Below, one piece after another: positions 8,547-16,013 of a stretch of DNA of 18,680 nt; position 1 is the stretch's first letter; each line of letters starts with the position of its first letter. The position numbers and the translations under genes are program-made. The stretch comes from Leptolinea sp. UBA5366 (lineage in GTDB: Bacteria > Chloroflexota > Anaerolineae > Anaerolineales > Anaerolineaceae), in the NCBI GenBank assembly GCA_002407845.1, contig DHPK01000009.1, positions 44,286-62,965 of the forward strand, written 5' to 3'. Under the pieces are notes generated by a model. The model did no database searches. It was not told where the DNA came from and was given only the letters and a program-made list of their open reading frames with translations.

Positions 8547-8951
8547 ATCAGCGGAGCAAACGCTTCGTATTTCTGAATGAGAAATTGATACAGTACTGAT
8601 TTCGGATTTAAACCAGTTTGATTTCAGGACATCTGAACATGTGTGATAAATTCCCCTCAATAATCTTGATTTCATCTCAAGATCACGCGGAAGAAATCGA
8701 TTAATCCGACTTGTCTATACAAATACGCTGAAAAAGATATGACATTTTTCATGATTTGAAGTTGTTAGACAATAGCCAAAAATATTGCAAATTCCAGCTG
8801 TAAATGATAAACTGAAAGCACGAGCTGAAAGACTTAACGATTGTTTACCATGTAACCGGGGCAAAATGTGGACAAAAACCCCTCGTTCAAGGATGTGAAA
8901 GCTTCTGTAAACCATTTATGAACATAGAAAAGTATATAGGAGAAGAAGAAT
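8547..8951. other. Intergenic region between ABC operon and ygfK-like gene
   Basis: This AT-rich stretch holds no convincing gene. It should contain the end of the ABC transcript and the promoter of the ygfK-like gene, but neither is clear. The best promoter guess is TTGCAA (8785-8790) and TAAACT (8808-8813) with a 17-base spacer, both only four of six matches. TTGT-TAG-ACAA at 8762-8772 is a short palindrome that could be an operator. The ribosome binding site AGGAG (8938-8942) lies nine bases before the ATG at 8952. Confidence 0.4.
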
Positions 8952-11939
8952 ATGAGCGATAGAATGACATGTATGCCGTTTTCACAATTGATGACCTGGG
9001 TGTTCGATGAATATCGAAACAAAGGGACAGTATTTGGTGTGCATCGGCCTTATAAAGCAGTGCCGGAAAAAGCGCTTGAGCTTTTTGGAAATAAGTTGGA
9101 AACTCCCGTTGGCCCTGCGGCTGGTCCCGGAACGCAGCTGGCACAAAATATTATTGCTGCTTATTTTGCTGGCAGCCGTTTCTTCGAAGTCAAAACTGTC
9201 CAGATTATCGATGGCGAAGATCTGCCGGTTTCAAAACCATGCATCAATGCAGCGGATGAAGGCTATAACGTCGAATGGTCAACAGAACTTTATGTTCCTG
9301 AAGCCTTGGACGAATACATTAAAGCTTGGGTAATTCTGCATCTGATGGCGAAGGAAATGGGGTTGGGCGCTCAGGATGGTTTCCAATTCAACATGAGCGT
9401 CGGCTATGACCTGAAAGGTATTCAATCCGAAAAGATTAACACGTTCATCGATTCAATGATGGAAGCGAAGGACACCGAAAGCTTCAAGACAGCGATTGCT
9501 TTTGCAAAGGCAAATCTTGGAAAATTCAAGAACGTAACCGCCGCCGACATCGATGCGATCCCTTCGAAAGTCTGTTATTCGGCAACGATTTCAACCCTGC
9601 ACGGCTGTCCGCCGCAGGAAATTGAATCGATTGCAAATTATCTGCTCACTGAAAAACATCTGCACACTTTCGTAAAGTGCAATCCGACCCTGCTCGGCTA
9701 TGATTTCGCCCGCGAAATGGTTGACAAAATGGGCTACGACTACCTTTCATTTGGTCCATTCCATTTTGAAAATGACCTGCAGTACAAAGACGCGATCCCG
9801 ATGTTCCGCCGGCTGATGGACTTAGCGGAGTCAAAAGGACTGGCGTTCGGAGTAAAAATCACGAACACCTTCCCGGTCGACATCAAACGCAACGAACTGC
9901 CCGGCAATGAGATGTACATGTCCGGCAAGTCGCTCTATGCGCTGTCAATTTCATTGGCTGCAAAGCTTTCGACCGAATTCGATGGCAAGCTGCGAATCTC
10001 CTATTCAGGCGGTATCGATGCCTTCAACATTAAGAAGGTGATTGAAGCCGGCGTCTGGCCGATTACAGTCGCAACGACCATTCTGAAACCAGGCGGTTAC
10101 CAGCGCTTCGAACAGCTGGCAGAGATTGCCGAGACAATCGGCGGAAAGCCTTTCACTGGCATTGATGTCGCTGCGCTGAATAAAGTTGCGGAGAGCGTGA
10201 CCAAGGATCAGCATTATCTGAAGTCCGCCAAATTCCCGCCGTCACGGAAGAACAATCGGAAAGTGCCTCTGCTCGATTGCTACACAGCTGGCTGTGAAGA
10301 AGGCTGCCCGATTCATCAGGACATCCCAACTTACATTCACCTCGCCGGTGAAGGAAAATATAAAGAAGCGCTGAAAGTGATTCTTGACAAGAACGCATTG
10401 CCATTCATCACTGGAACGGTTTGCGCGCATCCTTGCATGACCAAATGTGTCAGAAATCATTATGAAGAGCCGGTAAACATCCGGGGCGTCAAACTCGATG
10501 CGGCTGAAAAAGGATTTGAAGCGGCTTTGATAGACCTGAAGCCGGTCGCCCATCTGCAGATGGAAGTTGCAGTGGTTGGCGGCGGTCCTGCCGGGATCGC
10601 GGCAGCATACTATCTGGCACGCGGCGGCGCAAAAGTGGCATTGTTTGAAAAACGACCGGCACTGGGCGGAATTGTCAACTGGATCGTTCCGGATTTCCGA
10701 ATTGATGCAACCACCGTAGAAAAAGACGTTGCTTTCATTCGCCAGCTGGGTGTTGAGATTCATACCAACACCGAAATCAAATCAATTAAAGATTTGAAAG
10801 CAGGCGGCTATGACGCGGTTGTCCTGACTGTCGGTGCTTTTGAACCCGGAACGCTGGAAATTGAAGGCAGTGAACCGATTAACTCAATCGCATTTTTGGA
10901 AGAGTTTAACAAGTCCAAAGGCACTGTGAAGCTTGGCAAGAACGTGGTTGTCATCGGCGCCGGGAATACAGCGATGGACGTTGCTCGCGCTGCGAAGGTT
11001 AACGAGGGCGTTGAAAATGTTTATCTGGTCTATCGCCGGACGAAACGCTACATGCCGGCGGACGAGGAAGAACTGTTAATGGCAATTGAAGACGGCGTCG
11101 AATTTAAAGAACTGCTGGCTCCGGTCAAACTTGAAAATGGGCAGCTGATTTGTGACGAAATGCAGTTAGGCGAATATGACAAGTCCGGACGGCGGGGTGT
11201 TGTCCCGACCGGAAAGACCACCATGGTTCCGGCTGATTCAATCATTGTGGCAGTCGGTGAATCAGTTCCGACTAAGTTCTATCAGAATAACGGGATCGCA
11301 GTCGATGCGAAAGGCCGCCCGATGGTCAACTCTGAAACGCTCGAAACGAGTATCAAGGGCGTGTATATCGCCGGTGACGGTCTCTATGGACCGGCAACGA
11401 TCGTTGAAGCAGAACGCGACAGTATGCAGGCTGCAAGTGCCATTCTGGCTGCTGCAGTGACGAACAAGCTGGACATTCCAACGCCGAAGGATCAAATCTT
11501 CGATAAGCGCGGAATTTTGGCCGAAGAAAAAACTGACAAGCATGAGATCGTCCGTTGTCTGTCCTGTTCAACTGTTTGCGAGAATTGCGTAGAAGTCTGC
11601 CCGAATCGCGCGAACATTTCGATTGACGTTCCCGGCCGCGATATGGCACAGATCGTTCATGTGGATTACATGTGCAACGAGTGTGGCAACTGCGAAACTT
11701 TCTGCCCGTATGACAGTGCCCCGTACAAGGAAAAATTCACACTCTATGCCAACGAGAAAGATATGGCTGACAGTGAGAATGAAGGGTTTGTCGTGTTGGA
11801 TCCGGCTGCAAAGAAATTCAAAGTCCGGCTGCTTGGACGCGAATCGGTTGTCTCCAGTGCAAGCGAAGAAGTTCCGGCTGGATTGTATGACCTGATGTGC
11901 GCCGTTTGTGATCAGTATGCGTATCTGATCTTCGGATAA
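8952..11939 (+). CDS. ygfK: YgfK-family flavo-iron-sulfur oxidoreductase (putative selenate reductase subunit family)
   Basis: The 995-residue protein follows E. coli YgfK from end to end. Residues 1-420 form a dihydroorotate-dehydrogenase-like barrel: TPVGPAAGPGTQLAQN (51-66), CNPTLLGYDF (243-252), YSGGI (351-355), LKPGGY (378-383). A GltD-type Fe-S linker follows with C443, C448, C452, C491, C495 and C499. The FAD site is GGGPAG (543-548), the NAD(P)H site GAGNTA (669-674). The C-terminus is a two-cluster ferredoxin domain (C869, C872, C876, C879, C883; C908, C911, C914, C918). This architecture carries electrons between NAD(P)H, flavins and Fe-S clusters to a substrate or partner. In other bacteria YgfK sits in purine/urate or selenium-linked operons with molybdenum hydroxylases; none is visible here, so its substrate is unknown. 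It is a single-gene unit with RBS AGGAG and its own terminator. Confidence 0.93.
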   Translation: MSDRMTCMPFSQLMTWVFDEYRNKGTVFGVHRPYKAVPEKALELFGNKLETPVGPAAGPGTQLAQNIIAAYFAGSRFFEVKTVQIIDGEDLPVSKPCINAADEGYNVEWSTELYVPEALDEYIKAWVILHLMAKEMGLGAQDGFQFNMSVGYDLKGIQSEKINTFIDSMMEAKDTESFKTAIAFAKANLGKFKNVTAADIDAIPSKVCYSATISTLHGCPPQEIESIANYLLTEKHLHTFVKCNPTLLGYDFAREMVDKMGYDYLSFGPFHFENDLQYKDAIPMFRRLMDLAESKGLAFGVKITNTFPVDIKRNELPGNEMYMSGKSLYALSISLAAKLSTEFDGKLRISYSGGIDAFNIKKVIEAGVWPITVATTILKPGGYQRFEQLAEIAETIGGKPFTGIDVAALNKVAESVTKDQHYLKSAKFPPSRKNNRKVPLLDCYTAGCEEGCPIHQDIPTYIHLAGEGKYKEALKVILDKNALPFITGTVCAHPCMTKCVRNHYEEPVNIRGVKLDAAEKGFEAALIDLKPVAHLQMEVAVVGGGPAGIAAAYYLARGGAKVALFEKRPALGGIVNWIVPDFRIDATTVEKDVAFIRQLGVEIHTNTEIKSIKDLKAGGYDAVVLTVGAFEPGTLEIEGSEPINSIAFLEEFNKSKGTVKLGKNVVVIGAGNTAMDVARAAKVNEGVENVYLVYRRTKRYMPADEEELLMAIEDGVEFKELLAPVKLENGQLICDEMQLGEYDKSGRRGVVPTGKTTMVPADSIIVAVGESVPTKFYQNNGIAVDAKGRPMVNSETLETSIKGVYIAGDGLYGPATIVEAERDSMQAASAILAAAVTNKLDIPTPKDQIFDKRGILAEEKTDKHEIVRCLSCSTVCENCVEVCPNRANISIDVPGRDMAQIVHVDYMCNECGNCETFCPYDSAPYKEKFTLYANEKDMADSENEGFVVLDPAAKKFKVRLLGRESVVSSASEEVPAGLYDLMCAVCDQYAYLIFG

Positions 11940-11972
11940 TATCGTAGTCAAGCGCAACATTTTATCATAAGG

Positions 11973-12006
11973 AAAGGGCGTCCTGATTTCCAGGGCGTCC
12001 TTTTTT
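11973..12006 (+). terminator. Intrinsic terminator of the ygfK-like gene
   Basis: AAAGGGCGTCCTG (11973-11985) pairs with CAGGGCGTCCTTT (11991-12003) over 13 pairs, two of them G-U wobbles, around an ATTTC loop. A T-rich tail (TTTCTTT) continues after the stem. It starts 33 bases after the stop codon. The two GGGCGTCC stretches look like a direct repeat but are the two arms of the hairpin. Confidence 0.9.
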
Positions 12007-12166
12007 CTTTATTACTATGGATAGGGTGAAATAAAAGCCCCCATCAAATTCGATGCAAGACTATTTTGAGCCATTTTTGACTGGTTTGGCTGCGGGTGCA
12101 ACTGGGGCGGAAAGACGAAACTGAAAACACCAGTAAGGAAAAACTTGCGAAGATTTAATGTGGATA

Positions 12167-12176
12167 GACGGCGTCC
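12167..12176. repeat. Upstream copy of the iclR palindrome core
   Basis: GACGGCGTCC here is identical to ten central bases of the palindrome at 12359-12373 (copy at 12362-12371), 195 bases upstream. It keeps the GACG-g-CGTC symmetric core but not the outer arms. It may be an auxiliary operator for a looping repressor. A nine-base match also occurs by chance inside the ygfK coding region near 11094, so significance is modest. Confidence 0.35.
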
Positions 12177-12310
12177 TTACAATTCAGAAATTCAAAATCA
12201 GCTGACGGATACGGTTTTCGAGATTGACTAAACATTACTTGCAAAATATTTCACTGAATTAAAAGACATTTTCCTGTCATAAACTAAAAATATTAATCTG
12301 TAATAAACCC

Positions 12311-12339
12311 TTGCCAAAATAGAAAAAGACATATATAAT
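12311..12339 (+). promoter_or_regulatory. Sigma-70 type promoter of the IclR regulator operon
   Basis: TTGCCA (12311-12316) matches the -35 consensus in five of six bases. TATAAT (12334-12339) is a perfect -10, and the spacer is 17 bases. The predicted transcript start is near 12346, about 46 bases before the GTG at 12392 and about 13 bases before the palindrome. This is the best-formed promoter in the window. Confidence 0.7.
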
Positions 12340-12358
12340 TCTGCCATTATTCAATTTA

Positions 12359-12373
12359 CGGGACGGCGTCCCG
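12359..12373. promoter_or_regulatory. Perfect 15-bp palindrome, candidate IclR operator
   Basis: CGGGACG-g-CGTCCCG has seven-base arms that are exact reverse complements around one central base. It lies just downstream of the predicted start point, between promoter and start codon, where a bound protein would block transcription. IclR-family regulators bind short palindromes near their own promoters and often autoregulate, so this is the likely operator. It is GC-rich within very AT-rich DNA, which makes it stand out. Confidence 0.6.
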
Positions 12374-12391
12374 AAAAACAGGACGATAAAA

Positions 12392-13156
12392 GTGAAGCAG
12401 AACGACAGCTATATCAAACGCCTTTTTACGTTAATAGACTGTTTTGCGGAAGCAAAAACAGATTTAGGCGTTCGAGAAGTCTCGCGGAACCTGAACATTT
12501 CAAGAAGCGCGACCGGAAGAATGATGAAGGATTTAAAGGAAGAGGGCGTTTTGACCCAGGATCCTGACACAACCCTTTATTCTCTGGGGGCACGTGTTTT
12601 GAAATGGGCGGGCGGATATCTTGAGACGTCGGATTTATGCAAACGGTCGCTGCCATACATGCGTCACCTTTTCAATGAGACGAATGAATCCATCAGCCTC
12701 TATGCAATCGAGGGGAACGAACGCGTTTGTGTTGAGCGCTTCGAGAGCCTGCAAAACGTGCGCATGGTTGAAGAAATCGGACAGCATTTTAAACTCTATG
12801 CTGGTTCGGGCGGCAGAGCGATCCTGGCTTTCATGCAGCCGGCAGAAATTGAACGAATCCTGGAAATTGCCCGGCAGGAAATTCAGGAAACGGGTTCTCA
12901 GATTGACTTATCTGAAATCCATGAGCACTTGAATGATATCCGAAAGTTGGGATATTCCCTCAGCCATGGGCAATGGCTCAGCGGTGCGTCGGGCATTGCA
13001 GCGCCTATTTTAGGGGAGTCCGGGCTGCCGCTGGGGTCTGTTTCAATTTCAGGTCCGACCGACCGCTTTTTAGACCCGGTAAAAATTGAGAAGTATAAAA
13101 ATCTCCTGCTTTCGAATATGCGGGAGCTTTCAAGAGAGATGGGTTTCGAATCATAA
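12392..13156 (+). CDS. IclR-family transcriptional regulator
   Basis: The 254-residue protein has an N-terminal winged helix-turn-helix (about 7-65; VREVSRNLNISRSATGRMMKDL is the helix-turn-helix core) followed by an IclR effector domain (about 80-250). Effector-domain landmarks are YAGSGGRAILAF (around 137-148) and the GYSLSHGQWLSGASGIAAPI segment (around 189-208), ending in a GSVSISGP strand. The start is GTG at 12392, with AGGA at 12380-12383 eight bases upstream; no better start exists in frame. Family members sense small organic acids or aromatics and repress or activate catabolic genes. It is followed after 53 bases by citrate synthase on the same strand, so it plausibly controls itself and that gene. 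The inducer is unknown. Confidence 0.92.
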   Translation: MKQNDSYIKRLFTLIDCFAEAKTDLGVREVSRNLNISRSATGRMMKDLKEEGVLTQDPDTTLYSLGARVLKWAGGYLETSDLCKRSLPYMRHLFNETNESISLYAIEGNERVCVERFESLQNVRMVEEIGQHFKLYAGSGGRAILAFMQPAEIERILEIARQEIQETGSQIDLSEIHEHLNDIRKLGYSLSHGQWLSGASGIAAPILGESGLPLGSVSISGPTDRFLDPVKIEKYKNLLLSNMRELSREMGFES

Positions 13157-13182
13157 AATTTAGAATTGCACTCCAAACCAAA

Positions 13183-13197
13183 TTGTCAACGTGACAA
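13183..13197. promoter_or_regulatory. 15-bp inverted repeat upstream of citrate synthase
   Basis: TTGTCA and TGACAA are exact reverse complements separated by ACG. The repeat sits directly before the AGGAG ribosome binding site (13199-13203) of the citrate synthase gene. As DNA it could be an operator; as RNA a short stem next to the ribosome site. Its sequence differs from the CGGGACG palindrome before the IclR gene although both are 15 bases long. Confidence 0.45.
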
Positions 13198-13209
13198 AAG
13201 GAGAATCGT

Positions 13210-14562
13210 ATGAGTTTAATCGACAGAATTGAAGTAAATGTAAGCATTTGGCGGGAACGAGTAGCCCGTTTGATGAAAGAGCATGGGGATTTTGTAATCG
13301 CCAATGTGACCGTTGAACAGATCTTTTCTGGTATTCGAGGCGTGCCAATTCAGGTAAGCGATATCTCCTACGTCGACCCGGCAAAGGGTATCCGTTACCG
13401 CGGCTATTCGATTAATGAGACAATTTCTCTTTTACCGAAGCTGACTGGGACGGTTTATCCGCTGAGCGGCGGGCTGTATTATTTTCTGATGGGTAATGAG
13501 CTGCCGACGCTAGAAAAAGCGCTTGAGATTGAAGATGAGTGGAAAGCGCGCTCTAAAGTGCCGGATTATGTTTTCCGGGTAATTGATTCATTTCCTGAGA
13601 ATGGATCAACGATGGCGATGTTTTCTGCTGCCGTCCTGTCGATGTCATCTGATTCAAAATTTGCAAAAAGCTATCAGGAACTGCTGATCAAGTCAGATTA
13701 TTGGAAGATGACACTGGAAGACAGCCTCGATTTGACCGCGCGCACGCCGCAAATCTGCGCCTATATCTATAATAAAAAATATCGCAACAACCAACAGATT
13801 GAACCTGATCTGTCACTGGATTATGCAGCGAACTTCGCCCACATGATCGGCAAGGGTGATGATCCGCAATACGCCGACATGATGCGGCTGTTTATTCTGC
13901 TGCACGCAGACCATGAGAATGCCAATGTCAGCGCTCACACCGCGCATTTGGTCGGCTCCGCGCTGTCGGATGTGTATTTATCCTGCTCAGCCGGTTTGAA
14001 TGGCCTGGCAGGCCCGCTGCATGGGCTTGCGAATCAGGAATGCTTCAATTGGCTGGTCAAACTTTATGATTATTTTGGCGGAGTGCCGACAAAAGAACAA
14101 ACCGAAGAATATATCCACAAGACTTTGGACGAAGGCAAAGTGATCCCCGGATATGGGCATGCAGTTCTGCGCTGCATCGATCCGCGCTTTGAGGCTGAAC
14201 GCGTCTTCGCACAGAAACATTTTCCAGATGATGAATATTTTCGGACAGCGATGGTTGTGTTTGAAACCGCACCGGATATCCTCAAAGCGACCGGAAAAGT
14301 GAAAAACCAGTGGCCGAATGTGGATGCTATGAACGGCGTGCTCCAGCATCATTATGGCATTACTGAATCCGACTATTATACGGTTCTGTTTGGACTCAGC
14401 CGGATGCTGGGCTTCACCTGCCACGTGGTTTGGGCACGCGCAGTCGGAAAGCCGATTGAACGGCCAAAAGCGTTGACGACACGCTCGTTGGAAGCGATGA
14501 TTTCTGAAGACATTGAAAGCATCAGCGAATTGAAAACGAAGAAGGCAGAAACGTCTGGATGA
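13210..14562 (+). CDS. gltA: Citrate synthase, eukaryotic (mitochondrial-like) type
   Basis: The 450-residue enzyme condenses oxaloacetate and acetyl-CoA to citrate in the cytoplasm, the TCA entry step. It follows pig mitochondrial citrate synthase closely, with landmarks offset by three: LHADHENANVSAHTAHLVGS (231-250), catalytic His271 in GPLHGLANQE, His317 in PGYGHAVLR, and Asp372 in WPNVDA. The C-terminal ERPK (417-420) is also kept. This differs from the usual hexameric bacterial GltA and matches the eukaryotic-type enzymes reported in Geobacter and some other bacteria. The start ATG has AGGAG at 13199-13203, six bases upstream. It lies downstream of the IclR gene with a palindrome between them, and 38 bases before a FUSC-type gene. 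Regulation by the IclR protein is inferred from position. Confidence 0.95.
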   Translation: MSLIDRIEVNVSIWRERVARLMKEHGDFVIANVTVEQIFSGIRGVPIQVSDISYVDPAKGIRYRGYSINETISLLPKLTGTVYPLSGGLYYFLMGNELPTLEKALEIEDEWKARSKVPDYVFRVIDSFPENGSTMAMFSAAVLSMSSDSKFAKSYQELLIKSDYWKMTLEDSLDLTARTPQICAYIYNKKYRNNQQIEPDLSLDYAANFAHMIGKGDDPQYADMMRLFILLHADHENANVSAHTAHLVGSALSDVYLSCSAGLNGLAGPLHGLANQECFNWLVKLYDYFGGVPTKEQTEEYIHKTLDEGKVIPGYGHAVLRCIDPRFEAERVFAQKHFPDDEYFRTAMVVFETAPDILKATGKVKNQWPNVDAMNGVLQHHYGITESDYYTVLFGLSRMLGFTCHVVWARAVGKPIERPKALTTRSLEAMISEDIESISELKTKKAETSG

Positions 14563-14600
14563 GCGAAAAAATCGCTGATTATTCGTGACGGATCGCTGAA

Positions 14601-15107
14601 ATGAACAAAAAGACGATTGTTTCCCGGATCGGGATGCGAACATGGAAATCTGTGATTTCCGTTGGCTTGACCGCAGCTTTGTTCCGGTATGTGCTGCATG
14701 CAACCCCGTTTTTCGGCTGCATCGGTGCGGTGGTTGCGGTAGGGCGAACCCGCCGGGATTCAATCGAAAACATGATCATTCGGAACTTGGGCACCGCAGT
14801 AGGCGGGATCATGGGGATGATCATGGTGTTTCTGACCGATAACGTTTTCATCGAAGCGCTCGGGATCATTCCAATTATTTACACCGCGCAGTCCTATGGC
14901 AGATCAGAATCGATCATCCCGGGCTGCATCGTTTATTTTGCAACAGTCTATCTGACTGATCCGGCATTGGCGCATAATTACGCTTTTGAACGAATTCTGC
15001 ATACATTGCTCGGCTCAGTTATCGGATTTTTGGTGAATATCTTGCTTTGGTCGCCGAAAGAAAATGATCCTCAGCCGGACGATTTATCTGAGGGACAGTG
15101 CGAGTGA
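14601..15107 (+). CDS. Small FUSC / aromatic acid exporter-type membrane protein
   Basis: The 168-residue protein has about six hydrophobic segments (roughly 15-32, 36-50, 62-80, 82-97, 105-120, 132-150) and a short polar tail. The opening IGMRTWKSVISVGLTA, the PFFGCIGAVVAVGRTRRDSIE segment and the NLGTAVGGIMG glycine-rich helix match the membrane domain of the ArAE_1/FUSC family (Bacillus YgaE/YqjA-like). Longer relatives add a soluble domain, absent here. Family members are annotated as putative aromatic-acid or small-molecule exporters, but function is poorly established. It sits 38 bases after citrate synthase and is probably co-transcribed. The Shine-Dalgarno is weak (GGA near 14590). 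It ends seven bases from the convergent ATPase gamma gene. Confidence 0.72.
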   Translation: MNKKTIVSRIGMRTWKSVISVGLTAALFRYVLHATPFFGCIGAVVAVGRTRRDSIENMIIRNLGTAVGGIMGMIMVFLTDNVFIEALGIIPIIYTAQSYGRSESIIPGCIVYFATVYLTDPALAHNYAFERILHTLLGSVIGFLVNILLWSPKENDPQPDDLSEGQCE

Positions 15108-15113
15108 AGGTTG

Positions 15114-16004
15114 TCAGGCAGTTAATCCGGCGCTGACAGCTATTTCCTGAATTTGAGAAGTGACTTCCTGCCGGCGTTCGATCTGAATTTCGAGCGATAA
15201 TTCTTCGATCAGATCTTCCGTGTTCGATTTGGCTTCTTCAAGCAGACGGAAACGAATGGTATTTTCTGCGATCATCGCTTCTAAAATCAGCTCATAAAAC
15301 CGGATTTTCAGCAAATGAATTTCAATTGATTTGAGCATTTCCTGCGGATCGCCTTCTATGATCGGCGGCGGCCAGGGGAGTTCGCGCTCATCCGAATAAA
15401 CCGGCTCGAGCATTTCCGGCAGAAAATTCGTGATGACCGGGGCATGATGATTGCGTTTGGATTTACGGAAGGAAAGCACATCAACCGACGTTAAGCGCTC
15501 GTCCCGAATGTCTGACAGCCATTTGTCGATCAGGCTGCTGGCAACGTCGTAGCGCGGTTTGGTTCCATGAACGATCGAACCGAAATCGTCGAATGAAATC
15601 TTGGAAAACCGCATTAGAGAATTCAATCGGGTGCCAAAGGCAATCACACGGGTTTTATCACTGGTAGAATCCAGCCATTCCTGAGTTTTAGCGATCAGCT
15701 GTTTGTTATAGGTTCCGCAGATACCTCGGTCGCTACCAAAAACGACTAACAGCCGGAAGCCTCTTTGATCTTCAACCGGCATTTTGCGTTTATTAATGTC
15801 TGAGGATTGGCTTTGAAGTTTCTTCGATGCTTTGAGCAGCGAGTCAATCGTTATAAAGTCCTTTTTATATTGCTGCAGGATTTCAACGCGGTTGGTTGCC
15901 AGCTGCATGTTGCTCATTGAAAGCACGCGCATTGAACTGACCAGCGGCTCAATCGCCTGCAGGTTTTCCAACCGTCCTTTGATGCGTTCGCTGTTATCAG
16001 ACAT
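15114..16004 (-). CDS. atpG: F1Fo ATPase gamma subunit, alternate type
   Basis: The 296-residue protein is the central rotor shaft of F1. It has the N-terminal coiled-coil helix (about 1-60), the conserved FGSDRGICGTYN (89-100; usually SDRGLCGGLN), and the C-terminal helix with ENTIRFRLLEEAKSNTEDLI and the ELSLEIQIERRQEVTSQIQEI segment. The start ATG at 16004 lies ten bases after the stop of the small upstream gene, so translation is probably coupled. It is the last gene of the leftward operon: its stop is seven bases from the convergent FUSC gene, so no beta or epsilon gene follows. Gamma as terminal gene is typical of alternate (N-type) ATPase operons, where beta and epsilon are at the front. 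No separate terminator fits in the gap. Confidence 0.93.
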   Translation of the reverse strand: MSDNSERIKGRLENLQAIEPLVSSMRVLSMSNMQLATNRVEILQQYKKDFITIDSLLKASKKLQSQSSDINKRKMPVEDQRGFRLLVVFGSDRGICGTYNKQLIAKTQEWLDSTSDKTRVIAFGTRLNSLMRFSKISFDDFGSIVHGTKPRYDVASSLIDKWLSDIRDERLTSVDVLSFRKSKRNHHAPVITNFLPEMLEPVYSDERELPWPPPIIEGDPQEMLKSIEIHLLKIRFYELILEAMIAENTIRFRLLEEAKSNTEDLIEELSLEIQIERRQEVTSQIQEIAVSAGLTA

Positions 16005-16013
16005 GGACGAAAA

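Larger units (their letters stand above)
12007..12391. other. Regulatory intergenic region upstream of the iclR-type gene
   Basis: No convincing gene is present. The right end holds a strong promoter, a perfect palindrome and the GTG start region of the regulator, each listed separately. The middle carries a copy of GACGGCGTCC at 12167-12176 that matches the palindrome core. The remaining DNA (12177-12300) is AT-rich without a strong hairpin. Confidence 0.5.

Noticed and set aside
10242..10763. 173-residue leftward open frame opposite the ygfK-like gene
   Set aside because: Overlaps the conserved Fe-S and FAD region of the real gene; composition typical of a shadow frame.
11976..12000. Apparent direct repeat GGGCGTCC twice after the ygfK-like gene
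   Set aside because: The two copies are the arms of a 13-pair terminator stem allowing G-U pairs, so the repeat is explained.
14562..14576. AGCGA-AAAAA-TCGCT hairpin right after citrate synthase
   Set aside because: Only five pairs and no T-run, so not a terminator; the FUSC gene is likely co-transcribed through it.
13987..14763. 258-residue leftward open frame opposite citrate synthase and the FUSC gene
   Set aside because: Antisense shadow: no recognisable family, unnatural composition, and the opposite strand encodes clearly conserved proteins.
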